From Ruminococcus sp. (GTDB lineage Bacteria; Bacillota; Clostridia; Oscillospirales; Ruminococcaceae): a stretch of DNA of 49,486 nt. Positions 8,301 to 16,190 of the stretch are shown piece after piece. The notes beneath the pieces are model-generated. The model did no database searches. It was given only the letters and a program-made list of their open reading frames with translations, and had not been told where the DNA came from. Made by a program: the position numbers and the translations under genes. The stretch spans positions 1 to 49,486 of the forward strand of contig NZ_JAILNU010000042.1 of assembly GCF_024691275.1 (NCBI RefSeq), given 5' to 3'. The stretch's first letter is position 1, and the number at the start of each line of letters is the position of its first letter.

Positions 8301-8869
8301 TTCCTGACGGACTGTTCAATGCAGCTGATTTCAGCAAATACTGTGCAAACGTGGATCTGAAGGATAATTATGATGTTTCGGAATTGAGAAAGAACATAAA
8401 CCCGAATATCGTAAAGATCGAGTCAAGAGACGATCTTATAGCTTCATGGAAGGATTCGATAACCAACGGTGATGATATTCTTTTGTATTTATGTGCTGTC
8501 ATGGCTTTTGCACTGATACTTGTACTCAGCAATCAAAATAAAAATACAATACTTGACCGCAAAAGAGAGTTTGCACTTTTGCGTATCCTCGGACTTCCAA
8601 GGAAGAATGTTCTGAGTTTGCTTATGTGTGAACTAACGGCATTTCACTTACCTGAGATAATCATAACACTGCTTTTTGTTCCGCTTTTCTCAAAGGATTT
8701 TATAGAATTGAATAAAGTATCAAGTCATTTTTCGGTTTCATATACGCCGAATGTAGTACTGTATCTGATAATAGCGTTATGTGCTGTTGTTGTAATGCTG
8801 TTTGAATCATTTCGGTTATTTAGGATCATGCGGAAAGAATCACCTATTGAAAGTATGATCCGGTATTAA
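5330..8869 (+). CDS. Fusion of PqqD-like domain, M50 site-2 protease and FtsX permease
   Basis: An 1179-residue membrane protein in three parts. Residues about 1-105 resemble a PqqD-type RiPP recognition element (YKYASDIIESLKK, then VDRLRSAGLI, a winged-helix-like pattern). Residues about 125-400 are a site-2 protease: membrane segments, zinc motif H185-E-A-G-H189, and third ligand D287 in RLSDGYY. From about 405 on it is an FtsX/MacB-type ABC permease: a membrane anchor, an extracytoplasmic domain (about 430-610), an FtsX block with LRMLGMSKSKLNRFML, a second long extracytoplasmic region (about 865-1030), and a C-terminal FtsX block with LRILGLPRKNVLSLL. The start is ATG 5330 within ATGA, after AAAGGTG. 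In the B. subtilis yyd epipeptide locus, protease and permease are separate genes. One chain could bind the leader, cleave it and feed export. The domain order is clear; the RRE call is the weakest part. Confidence 0.85.
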   Translation: MNDLLIEVVEDIEFVIQKSFQKKNVILLGSKSVNSYIKMNENTYKYASDIIESLKKKSSLEELKKELEGKYPDKKIDVNAFVDRLRSAGLIKGTEKRIDDEMGALGVTMFNKRFEKGWGEDNVLIRLLYKFFLTFPVWAVPVFAIITFVSFCFGNELRIKHIANSSAVHTIIETVIMTIACFGIHEAGHAFAAINNKVSIKDFSLGLYLGIIPMFYFRYRDMKIADPKTKLKVVLAGIYVNFIAVICAYFLSLQQWVPASVADSAYHFALLNGIMIVSNFMPTRLSDGYYIMSLLINKYDIRLSFWQNLFYSEPDDRKKKGSLSIKLYSALIVIFIAISVWGIIRRSFNYIHNGNVIYGYGILLFFSLTTLLAIGKIILKIWGSRSMLLNLLKKTTNLKYHRKHLIGLGVLPLFFCMIMAAVFFVQDNAKKDAVSTYWDKYGCADMIVYYSDTKEYDPSKDLDSSDGNACAYIDGLACETDYQDKTSYSVKVVTDISKMNEFFHISDGNVKENEVLINTLLCEKLGCKIGDTIKIDNKDHIIADISNKINGFAPDAEIVLLNSSEAVQTDQMIATLDLSHDTERVEALKNELDKNEITYINQFSGTEQIDKEFENLQTVLLILVIAITIVFVIFIFTHFAQVFRSENKLFVTLRMLGMSKSKLNRFMLTESAIVTVIGSVLGYFLGIAAAKVICKLTDTAFTISVDLMLMLVLLAANIIIISAALLISVRKNKERFMIIKNEDEAKNYSAKKGRSIVFDIITVILLAFDIAIPFITKESEKSSNALILHMLLTGCTLVCVLLIVHKYLLRKISLIPAKSAKITNKLSKRKVNNHFGLILSLSISLIMICILTDFSKSFKDWAGDKGETQVNFSARITLDNDSVGKGQMKEFTNNENVTPVCGYYLGTGKADIITSYFMSIEDNSEYIAEMYDDKEISEIQGNEAAVSSSIFYGLNLRIGDPVNVTMNGVEKTVNIKTVFETEDYSSYIMIFPDGLFNAADFSKYCANVDLKDNYDVSELRKNINPNIVKIESRDDLIASWKDSITNGDDILLYLCAVMAFALILVLSNQNKNTILDRKREFALLRILGLPRKNVLSLLMCELTAFHLPEIIITLLFVPLFSKDFIELNKVSSHFSVSYTPNVVLYLIIALCAVVVMLFESFRLFRIMRKESPIESMIRY

Positions 8870-8887
8870 ATAAATGAGGAGTTCACT

Positions 8888-9550
8888 ATGGTTGAATTGA
8901 AAGAACTTACAAAAGAATATAACGGAACAGTAATAGTTAATGATATATCATTGAAAATATCAGATGGAGAATTCGTAGGTATTGTCGGGGAATCGGGCGC
9001 AGGAAAAAGTACATTATTGTATCTGATGAGCGGTCTTGTTGAACCGACTAAAGGACAGGTATTTATTGATAAAAAAGAGATCACGGCTATCAATGAGAAA
9101 GAAATGAGCGATATCAGAAATAATGAGATAGGCTTCGTTTTTCAGTTCCATAATCTTATCCCGGGATTAAGCGTGAAGGATAATATGGAGATCCCCCTTA
9201 TTTTATCGAACAAGAATCCGAACAAGTATCACGATCACATAGTATCTCTGCTTGAATCCGTTGGATTGGGACAATGCATTGATAAACAGGTCGAAGCTCT
9301 TTCAGGCGGACAGCAGCAAAGAGTTGCTATTGCAAGGTCTATGGTGAACGAGCCGAAGGTCATTTTTGCTGATGAACCAACAGGAAGTCTTGACAGTCAG
9401 AATTCTGAGATGATAATTGATCTGCTGGCAAAGCTGAATAAAGAGAAAAAAATTACTGTCATAATGGTCACACACAGTAACAGGACTCTTCGCTACTGCG
9501 ATCGTGTTATCAAAATTGCAGACGGAAAGGTTGAAAAAAATGATAATTGA
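8888..9550 (+). CDS. ABC transporter ATPase of the RiPP exporter
   Basis: A 220-residue ATPase of the MacB/LolD type. Walker A is GESGAGKST (about residues 36-44), the Q-loop FVFQFHNL, the signature LSGGQQQR, Walker B VIFADEP and the H-loop VTHS. It has no membrane segment and would pair with the FtsX-type permease encoded 18 bp upstream. The ATG follows GAGGAG. The last codons overlap the next gene by 11 bp. Its role is inferred to be powering export of the modified peptide, or self-immunity if the product is antibacterial. Confidence 0.92.
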   Translation: MVELKELTKEYNGTVIVNDISLKISDGEFVGIVGESGAGKSTLLYLMSGLVEPTKGQVFIDKKEITAINEKEMSDIRNNEIGFVFQFHNLIPGLSVKDNMEIPLILSNKNPNKYHDHIVSLLESVGLGQCIDKQVEALSGGQQQRVAIARSMVNEPKVIFADEPTGSLDSQNSEMIIDLLAKLNKEKKITVIMVTHSNRTLRYCDRVIKIADGKVEKNDN

Positions 9551-10631
9551 CCTTGTTGATCGTGTGGATAAAGATGAACGAATAGGCAATTGCAGAGTTC
9601 AGTCATTATGTGATCTTTTAAAGATAAAAGGTATGAAGGTGTCTCCTCATGCATTGTTTCTGACCTGCTTTAATTCATTGATAGGTTTTTCGGAGATGAA
9701 TCTAAGCCATATGAAGCTGCCGATGCTTTCAGGCTTTTGCGACAATTTTGAAGAGGCTTTTTTTAAAGAAGAGAATATTGAGCATAGTATCAGGAAAGAT
9801 CTGAAAACACAAAGTCAGCTGAAGGAGACCTTGATTAACGAAGGTGCATTTATCATTCTGTGTGATTCAAATTCTATACTTCATCAGAAGATGAATAAGG
9901 CAACATTTCAGGTAGGTGTGTGCAGCGGGATAACTTTGATAGGATATAAGCTTAACAATTTCATTTTTTCACAGCTGAGCAGGGAAAAAAGCTTTTCCAA
10001 GATATCGGCAAAGGTTCTGGAGCATTCCCGTACATTTAAGGTTTATCCTTCCGCTCCTGAATCTATCTCGATCCATATCAGTGATAATGCTCATTTTGAT
10101 GATCTCGCTGAGAAGATGAATACGCCCGAATATTTAAAGGCGATGGTCGAAAGGGTGATCTCGGAGAGAACAGATGATATCGGTGGTGATGAGAATTCAT
10201 ACCTTACCAACCAGCAGATAAAGGTGTACTGCGGCTGTGACGGATACGATCATCTCATGCAGTTTTTTGAAAGCTTATATGACATTATAAATGATAAAAG
10301 CGTGGATAATGATGCGATCAAAGTTAAAATTGTCGGATTGAAGCTGAGAATGCTGCGCAAATCACTGCTCTCGGGTTCGGCGACTTTCAACAGAAGTGAG
10401 TTTGCTGATTCGATTTACTATCTGAGTGAAAAATGCTCATCAGACAAGTTAAGATGTCTGGCGGACGGATTTAAAGAAAGCGGAGATAAATTCAGAAATA
10501 TCGCGCGTTTTTTGTATCAGACCGAAAGCGGACTGTGTAAGGACGCGAATGAGTATGTCACTGATGTCATCAAGATGTTTAAAAATGTATTCAATTATGA
10601 AAACGAGATAATACAGACATATTTTGGATAA
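9540..10631 (+). CDS. RiPP-locus protein of unknown function, BtrH/C39-like N-terminus possible
   Basis: A 363-residue soluble protein that I do not recognise with certainty. ATG 9540 (MIIDLVD) follows GGAAAGG within the end of the ATPase gene; an upstream in-frame start at 9504 is less likely. The N-terminal block GNCRVQSLCDLLKIKG, a Gly/Cys/Asp-containing segment (GAFIILCDSN, about residues 112-121) and a later GITLIGYKLNNFIFSQL recall the BtrH N-terminal domain fold (papain-like, seen in acyl or peptide transfer), with C13 as the possible nucleophile. The C-terminal half is helical (MLRKSLLSGSATFNRSEFAD, then KEIGDKF-like repeats) and ends in ENEIIQTYFG. It is the last gene before the operon terminator. 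It could process the leader, acylate the product or give immunity; none of this is shown by the sequence. Confidence 0.6.
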   Translation: MIIDLVDRVDKDERIGNCRVQSLCDLLKIKGMKVSPHALFLTCFNSLIGFSEMNLSHMKLPMLSGFCDNFEEAFFKEENIEHSIRKDLKTQSQLKETLINEGAFIILCDSNSILHQKMNKATFQVGVCSGITLIGYKLNNFIFSQLSREKSFSKISAKVLEHSRTFKVYPSAPESISIHISDNAHFDDLAEKMNTPEYLKAMVERVISERTDDIGGDENSYLTNQQIKVYCGCDGYDHLMQFFESLYDIINDKSVDNDAIKVKIVGLKLRMLRKSLLSGSATFNRSEFADSIYYLSEKCSSDKLRCLADGFKESGDKFRNIARFLYQTESGLCKDANEYVTDVIKMFKNVFNYENEIIQTYFG

Positions 10632-10642
10632 TTGATATGAGA

Positions 10643-10680
10643 AAGCCTTCCCGAAGCAGGTTCAGGAAGGCTTTTGGTTT
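10643..10680 (+). terminator. Terminator of the RiPP operon
   Basis: AAGCCTTCC (10643-10651) pairs with GGAAGGCTT (10665-10673), with further pairing inside the loop, followed by TTGGTTTT. It closes the five-gene operon 11 bp after the last stop codon. Confidence 0.85.
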
Positions 10681-10715
10681 TACGAATTATTATAATGTTT
10701 CATCAAGCGGGACGA

Positions 10716-11360
10716 TCAGCACGAAACTTTCATGCGGAAGCTCCAGTTGCCGATGATACAGCCGTCTTGTCTGATCTCCTTGGCATCAAATTCCTCGAAG
10801 CCGTTTTTAGCGTAGAATCTGCGGTTTTTCTCGTTGTTGGTGAATAGTGTGAGCTCAGCATTTTTTCCGCGGGACTGTTTTCGTATATAGGGAAGGATAC
10901 AATCCTGTATCATACCTGTGCCGAGGTGTTTGCTCTGGATTTCGGGAGCTACTGCAAGGGATTCGATGAACCAGGAACGTTTCATAAGCTCCTCACACGG
11001 ACCGTGTCCTGAGTCCATGACTTTTAGCAGTTTGAAGATATTGGCAGGACTTGTCATAAGAAATATTTTTAATGCGCCTGCTTTTATGTAATCCTGAAGC
11101 TTTACGCTGGGAGTATGAGGACGGACGAGGATCGAAATGCTGGCAATAGTATTTCCGCGTTTTCCTATGAAGACAGGGCAGCCTTTTCTTTTGTATGCCG
11201 CGACATAGACCTTGAAGATCTCTGTCATGAAGCGCAGGAACTGTTCTCTGGTGGTAAATTTATCCCTGACGCAGTCGCACAAAGGATAATCCGCAAATGC
11301 ATTTGCCATGACTTCGGCAGCTCTTGTTAGTTCGGCGGGTTCTAATTTTTTGTATAACAT
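10716..11360 (-). CDS. GNAT-family N-acetyltransferase
   Basis: A 214-residue cytoplasmic protein of the GNAT fold. The start MLYKKLEPAELTRAAEVMANAFADYPL is a typical GNAT first strand and helix, VAPEIQSKHLGTGMIQ is the acetyl-CoA binding motif A (Q/RxxGxG/A variant, about residues 136-151), and FTNNEKNRRFYAKNGFEEF is the C-terminal motif B. The ATG follows TAAGGAGGTACAT. It stands alone on the minus strand between two plus-strand operons with its own promoter. The acyl acceptor cannot be told; small amines, antibiotics or protein N-termini are all possible. Confidence 0.88.
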   Translation of the reverse strand: MLYKKLEPAELTRAAEVMANAFADYPLCDCVRDKFTTREQFLRFMTEIFKVYVAAYKRKGCPVFIGKRGNTIASISILVRPHTPSVKLQDYIKAGALKIFLMTSPANIFKLLKVMDSGHGPCEELMKRSWFIESLAVAPEIQSKHLGTGMIQDCILPYIRKQSRGKNAELTLFTNNEKNRRFYAKNGFEEFDAKEIRQDGCIIGNWSFRMKVSC

Positions 11361-11422
11361 ATGTACCTCCTTAGACTACAGTGACGAAAACGGGTTTAAA
11401 AGTGCGGTTATGTTCTGATATC

Positions 11423-11451
11423 ATTATAACAGAAAACAGGTGCTTTGACAA
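11423..11451 (-). promoter_or_regulatory. Promoter of the GNAT gene
   Basis: On the minus strand TTGTCA (11446-11451), a 17-bp spacer and TATAAT (11423-11428). It is about 60 bp upstream of the acetyltransferase ATG. Confidence 0.75.
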
Positions 11452-11501
11452 TGTTTTTTCGTTATATTGAGACATAAGACCCGTGCCTCTGAATTCTCTT
11501 G

Positions 11502-11530
11502 TTGACATTTTTTATGTGAAAGTGTATAAT
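11502..11530 (+). promoter_or_regulatory. Promoter of the exopolysaccharide operon
   Basis: Consensus TTGACA (11502-11507), 17-bp spacer, TATAAT (11525-11530). It lies about 80 bp before the first operon gene and is divergent from the GNAT promoter. Confidence 0.85.
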
Positions 11531-11611
11531 TCAAGTATGAAAAGTAATATCTTTTATACTTTTTCTGTGTGAATGCACTCATAAATTAAAAAGATCGGAG
11601 AGTGCTCGGTA

Positions 11612-12571
11612 ATGAAAAAAATACCTTTTATAATAACTATAGATACAGAGGGCGACGACCTCTGGTCGCAGCCCGAGGTGATCGGGACAACCAATACAAA
11701 GGGATTACACAGGTTTCAGGAACTGTGCAATAAGTACTCGTTCAAGCCTGTATACCTGACAAATTATGAAATGGCTATGGACGACGGCTTTGTTGAGTTA
11801 GGGGAACATTATTCATGCAGAGGACAATGTGAGATAGGTATGCATCTTCATGCGTGGAATTCTCCGCCTGAGTATGACCTTACGGGTGATGATATGCATC
11901 AGCAGCCGTTTTTGTTTGAGTATCCCGAGTCAGTGATCGACAGCAAGGTCGGATTTATGACGGAGCTGCTGCGCTCACGCTTTACGGCTCCTATAGTATC
12001 GCATCGTGCGGGAAGATGGGGCATGAGCCCTGCGTATTACAATATTCTGGGGAAATACGGATATACTGTGGACTGTTCGGTCACGCCGGGAGTTGACTGG
12101 AGCGGCGTAAAGGGAAAAAAGGACGGCAATGGCGGAACTGATTATTACCGCAGTCCGCACCATTACTATTTCGTGGATAATACTTCGGGAAACAGGATAC
12201 TGGAAGTGCCTGTGACTATCGAGGGATTCCCGAGGAAAAAATTCTTCTCGCCTTTTGATGCTGTAAAGTATCGTTTGCCCAAGCCGATGTACAGGGTGAT
12301 GTTCAGGAACAGATGGCTGAGACCAAGCCTTAACAATCTTGATGAGATGAAACTGTTAGTCGATAAAAAAGTGGGTGCTGACTGCAAGTACCTTGAGTTT
12401 ATGATACATTCTTCTGAATTGAGTGCAGGTCTGAACCCGACATTCAAAACGGACGAAGATATTGAAAAACTGTATTATATGCTTGAAGAGCTTTTCAGCC
12501 ATATTTCGGCATATGCTGAGGGTACTACCCTTAATGAGTTTTACAAGGGAACTGTCAGCAGTGAGAGGTGA
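11612..12571 (+). CDS. Polysaccharide deacetylase-family protein
   Basis: A 319-residue cytoplasmic protein related to the NodB/CE4 polysaccharide deacetylases often found in exopolysaccharide clusters. Visible motifs are IDTEGDD (residues 10-16, with D11 and E13 in the place of the catalytic Asp pair), GMHLHAW with metal-type histidines H78 and H80, and SHRAGRWGMSP, a characteristic substrate-binding stretch. No signal peptide is present, so it acts in the cytoplasm, presumably on lipid-linked or nucleotide-linked sugars. The ATG follows GGAGAG. It is first in the operon and lies 5 bp from the polymerase gene. Deacetylase activity is inferred from the family only. Confidence 0.8.
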   Translation: MKKIPFIITIDTEGDDLWSQPEVIGTTNTKGLHRFQELCNKYSFKPVYLTNYEMAMDDGFVELGEHYSCRGQCEIGMHLHAWNSPPEYDLTGDDMHQQPFLFEYPESVIDSKVGFMTELLRSRFTAPIVSHRAGRWGMSPAYYNILGKYGYTVDCSVTPGVDWSGVKGKKDGNGGTDYYRSPHHYYFVDNTSGNRILEVPVTIEGFPRKKFFSPFDAVKYRLPKPMYRVMFRNRWLRPSLNNLDEMKLLVDKKVGADCKYLEFMIHSSELSAGLNPTFKTDEDIEKLYYMLEELFSHISAYAEGTTLNEFYKGTVSSER

Positions 12572-12576
12572 ACTGA

Positions 12577-13914
12577 ATGACCACAGATAGCAAAAAAGGC
12601 TTTATATACCTGACGTTATGCTTCTGGACTGTATACAGCATATTATTCAATGTGTACGGTTTTAAGGCAAGTATGGTCATGTCTGCTGTTATTTGTGTTC
12701 TGTTTTTTTCTTTCTCGATAGAGAAAAAGTGGCTCTTTACATTTTCGGCGCTGCCTTTTATGGGAATATTCAAGTTTGCGGTCTCGCTTCCGAGTACATC
12801 TGTCATACTTTATACTGTTTTCATTGCGGACAGTCTGCGAAAAGGGTATAAGATAAGGAGCAGCGTCAAGATATGTATGGTTATATGCTTTTTGTTACAG
12901 CTGCTGCTGCTCCTGAAATATGAGCATACACCTGTACCGCTTATCAGCTCTGCTGTGAACTGGCTGTTCATCACGCAGTCGGGAAACCTTCTGGGAGCTG
13001 ATGAGGAGAGAAAAAAGGGATTTTTCCTTGATTCTGCCAAATTATACCTGTTGTCGTTGACCTTGATGACAGCTGCATCTCGGTCAATGCCTGATATGGC
13101 AAAGCATATTGAGGTCACAGCGCAGAAGGTAATAGTAAACGGTGAGATATCATCAAGATATGCAGGTATAGCGGGAGACCCCAATTATTACACTCAGCTC
13201 ATAATAATCGGCATAGCTCTCGGAATAAGCGCACTGACAGTATGCAGGACGGATATAAAGAGCAGGCTGATTATCGCTGTTTGCTGTATATACCTTATGT
13301 ATAGCGGTATACTGACGTTTTCAAAGAGCTTTTACGTTGCTGTTGCAATAATGTTTGTCATAACATTGCTGTATATCTATCGGATAGGAAGAAGCAATAA
13401 GCTGATATTCATGATATTCTTTATACTTACTCCCATAATAGCGTACTCGGGATACTATTTGTATCAGAATTTTATAATTCCCGGAATATTCCAGCGAGTG
13501 ACAGCTACAGTCGATTTCACCAGCGGAAGAGCTGCAATATGGAAGGCTTATCTTGAACTTATGCTGTCAAGACCCGATGTGCTTATATTCGGAGCAGGTG
13601 TGGATAATGCAAAGCAGCTTCTCATACCGTATTACGGGAAAGCTCAGGCGGCACACAATGTTTTTATCGAGCTGCTGTCAGATTACGGCATAGCGGGCTG
13701 TGTGCTTTTGTACATGATCTTTTCTGAAAGCCTGAAGAAATTCTTTGCGGACATAAAAGAACCTATGGGACTCTGCTTTATAATGTTTGCAGTCACAGCA
13801 ATGTCGCTCTCGCTTTCTGCATATGACACCATATGCTTTGTTATACCTTTACTGTGTCTGCTGCCTGAAAAAGCGAATGAGGTGCATGAAGTTGAAAAGG
13901 GGAATGATAAATAG
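12577..13914 (+). CDS. Wzy/O-antigen ligase-family polysaccharide polymerase
   Basis: A 445-residue integral membrane protein with about 10-12 hydrophobic segments. The largest outer loop, near the C-terminal third, contains TSGRAAIWKAYLELMLSRP, then LIFGAGVDNAK and AHNVFIELLSDYGIAG. This is the usual layout of the Wzy_C/O-antigen ligase domain (Gly-Arg in the loop, His-Asn before the last helices). It would polymerise lipid-linked repeat units at the outer face of the membrane. It works with the flippase encoded at the end of the operon. The start lies 5 bp after the deacetylase stop, and its ribosome site GAGAGGTGAA lies within the end of that gene. Confidence 0.85.
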   Translation: MTTDSKKGFIYLTLCFWTVYSILFNVYGFKASMVMSAVICVLFFSFSIEKKWLFTFSALPFMGIFKFAVSLPSTSVILYTVFIADSLRKGYKIRSSVKICMVICFLLQLLLLLKYEHTPVPLISSAVNWLFITQSGNLLGADEERKKGFFLDSAKLYLLSLTLMTAASRSMPDMAKHIEVTAQKVIVNGEISSRYAGIAGDPNYYTQLIIIGIALGISALTVCRTDIKSRLIIAVCCIYLMYSGILTFSKSFYVAVAIMFVITLLYIYRIGRSNKLIFMIFFILTPIIAYSGYYLYQNFIIPGIFQRVTATVDFTSGRAAIWKAYLELMLSRPDVLIFGAGVDNAKQLLIPYYGKAQAAHNVFIELLSDYGIAGCVLLYMIFSESLKKFFADIKEPMGLCFIMFAVTAMSLSLSAYDTICFVIPLLCLLPEKANEVHEVEKGNDK

Positions 13915-13915
13915 T

Positions 13916-14998
13916 ATGAAAAGCAATATAAAGACAGGTATACTGACGTTCAATGATACTAATAACTTCGGTTCGCTTTTGCAGACATATGCACTGTATA
14001 AGGTCGTGAGCGAAAAGTATTCCGGCTGCGAGATCGTAAATTATCGCTGCAAGGAGCTTTATGACCGTGAGATACCTAAGCCCGTCACAAGGCTGAGAAG
14101 TGTCAGGGACATCTACCGCTATATCCGATATCACAGCAGACAGCAGAAGAAATACAGCAAACTGTGTGCGTTTGCCGAGAAGAATATGAAGATCTCACCT
14201 GTTCTTGACAAGAACAGCATTTCAGAATATTCCGCGAAGTATGACATGGTAATGGTCGGAAGCGATATTGTCTGGGGACTTGATATCACAGGTGAGGACT
14301 ATACCTATTTCCTTGATTTCTGCAACGTGAAAAAGTGCGCATATGCATCAAGCTTCGGCTCGGATTATATACTCCGCGATGACAGAAGGGAAAAGGCAGG
14401 AGAGCTTTTAAAACAGTTCGATATGATAGCGGTGCGCGAGGAAGATGCCCGCGGTATAGTGGAAAAAATATCGGGGAAGAAGGCTGAGACCGTGCTTGAC
14501 CCTACGCTGCTCCTCGACAGGGAAGCGTGGAAAAAGCATATTTCGCCGCGCAGGGAAGCCCAATCGTATATACTCACATATTTTGAAGACGAAAAAGGCG
14601 TTGTAAAGGATACGGCGGTAAAGCTTTCGGAGAAGCTGGGACTGCCTGTATATAATATCAGCAGCGGCAAGCCTATGAAGGGCGTGAACAATATAGCTGT
14701 ATACAGCCTTGAGGATTTCCTTTCGTATATTTATTATGCTGATCTGGTAGTGACTGCCTCTTATCACGGCATGGCGTTTTCTGTGAATTTCGGTAAGGAC
14801 TTTTATTACTTCAACAGGTGCCACAAGTCAAGAATGGACACTCTTGCTGATCTTATGGGGATAAAAGACAGGGAGCTTTTTGCGGGCAGAGATGTTGCCT
14901 ACAGCAGTATGGATCATGATGCTGTAAACGAGAAACTGGAAATATGGCGTAAAAAGTCATATGATTATCTGGATAGGGTATTTGAATATGAAAAATGA
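13916..14998 (+). CDS. Polysaccharide pyruvyl transferase-family protein
   Basis: A 360-residue cytoplasmic enzyme. The N-terminal TFNDTNNFGSLLQTYAL, the central DMVMVGSDIVWG and the C-terminal VVTASYHGMAFSVNFGKDF are the hallmarks of the family that adds a pyruvate ketal from phosphoenolpyruvate to sugar residues. The start chosen is ATG 13916 behind AAAAGGGG, one base after the polymerase stop; a longer frame from 13787 runs inside the polymerase gene. It overlaps the Fe-S protein gene by 11 bp. These two families are very often adjacent in exopolysaccharide clusters, suggesting they act together. Confidence 0.9.
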   Translation: MKSNIKTGILTFNDTNNFGSLLQTYALYKVVSEKYSGCEIVNYRCKELYDREIPKPVTRLRSVRDIYRYIRYHSRQQKKYSKLCAFAEKNMKISPVLDKNSISEYSAKYDMVMVGSDIVWGLDITGEDYTYFLDFCNVKKCAYASSFGSDYILRDDRREKAGELLKQFDMIAVREEDARGIVEKISGKKAETVLDPTLLLDREAWKKHISPRREAQSYILTYFEDEKGVVKDTAVKLSEKLGLPVYNISSGKPMKGVNNIAVYSLEDFLSYIYYADLVVTASYHGMAFSVNFGKDFYYFNRCHKSRMDTLADLMGIKDRELFAGRDVAYSSMDHDAVNEKLEIWRKKSYDYLDRVFEYEK

Positions 14999-16190
14999 TC
15001 TTGTAGTTGACAGGGAGAGCTGTACAGGCTGCGGAATGTGCATGAGCATCTGCAAGAGGAACTGTATTTCGCTTGTCAAGGACGATTCTGCGGCGGTTTA
15101 TCCTCATATAGATGCGCAAAAGTGCGTTTCGTGCTCGGAGTGCGTGAAAGTCTGTCCGTCGAACAGTATAAAGCCTGAAGTGTTCAGTCTGCCGCGAAGG
15201 GTATATGTGGGCTGGAATACAGATAATGACATAAGGAAAAATGCTGCTTCGGGCGGCATTGCATCTGCTTTTTATCAGTGTGCCTTTGATAATGGCTGGC
15301 TGGCTACAGGAGCACGTTTCACAGATGAACATATCTTGAGAATGGAGCTGTTTGACAAGGACGGCTTTACGCCTGCATACAGAAACTCCAAGTATGTTTT
15401 CTGCGAAACGGCAGAGGTGTACCCTGAAATTGCCGAAAAGCTCAGAGAGGGCAGGGGAGTGCTGTTCATCGGTCTGCCGTGCCACACAGCTGCGGTGAGA
15501 GCTCTTGCCGAAAGGGAGAATTGCTCTGAAAAGCTGATAACGTGTGATATCATTTGCCATGGAGTCGCACCTGCTGAGTACCTTTTACAGCATATTGATG
15601 CTGTTGCGGGAGATCATAAGAGCGTTGACAGGATATCTTTCCGCGATCCTGATTGGGAAACTTGGTCTTATATGTTCACACTCAGAAAAAAGGAAAAAGT
15701 TATCTATAAGAAGCGTGTTAAAAGCGGAGATACCTATCAGAACGGCTATCATTCGGCTCTGATATATAGAGAGAACTGCTACAGATGCAGATACGCAAGA
15801 CCTGAACGCATTGCCGATATAACTATTGGCGATTTCTCGGGACTGGGTTCGAGAAAGCCCTATACAGGTGAGAGATATAATGTCTCCTGTATCATGGTCA
15901 ATACCGATAAGGGAGAGCGTTTTTTCAAGGCAGCGTCGAAATATCTTGTATATGAAGAACGTCCTGCCGATGAAGCACTGAAGGTCGAGAAACAGCTTCA
16001 GCACCCTTCCGAGAGAACAGAAGCACATAATGTGTTTGTGCGTGAATACGCTGCGGACAGGGATTTTGACAAGGCTGTCAATAAAGCCATAGGCAGTCAG
16101 CTCTTTTCGGGAAAGATGTATGAGCTTTTCCGTATCCATGAGGTCAAGCAGTTACTGCGCAGTGTGAGGAGGCTTGTGATAAAGAAATAA
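14988..16190 (+). CDS. Coenzyme F420 hydrogenase/dehydrogenase beta-subunit-like Fe-S protein
   Basis: A 400-residue protein with an N-terminal double 4Fe-4S ferredoxin domain: C12-x2-C15-x2-C18-x3-C22 and C46-x2-C49-x2-C52-x3-C56. After it comes the F420 hydrogenase beta N- and C-terminal type region (AASGGIASAFYQ, FIGLPCHTAAVRAL, CDIICHGV and RENCYRCRYARPERIADITIGDF). In Firmicutes without F420 these proteins sit in exopolysaccharide loci next to pyruvyl transferases. Their reaction there is not established; a flavin- or Fe-S-based redox step on a sugar is a common guess. ATG 14988 lies within the end of the transferase gene and is preferred over 14961 because the ferredoxin domain begins at once. 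Confidence 0.88.
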   Translation: MKNDLVVDRESCTGCGMCMSICKRNCISLVKDDSAAVYPHIDAQKCVSCSECVKVCPSNSIKPEVFSLPRRVYVGWNTDNDIRKNAASGGIASAFYQCAFDNGWLATGARFTDEHILRMELFDKDGFTPAYRNSKYVFCETAEVYPEIAEKLREGRGVLFIGLPCHTAAVRALAERENCSEKLITCDIICHGVAPAEYLLQHIDAVAGDHKSVDRISFRDPDWETWSYMFTLRKKEKVIYKKRVKSGDTYQNGYHSALIYRENCYRCRYARPERIADITIGDFSGLGSRKPYTGERYNVSCIMVNTDKGERFFKAASKYLVYEERPADEALKVEKQLQHPSERTEAHNVFVREYAADRDFDKAVNKAIGSQLFSGKMYELFRIHEVKQLLRSVRRLVIKK

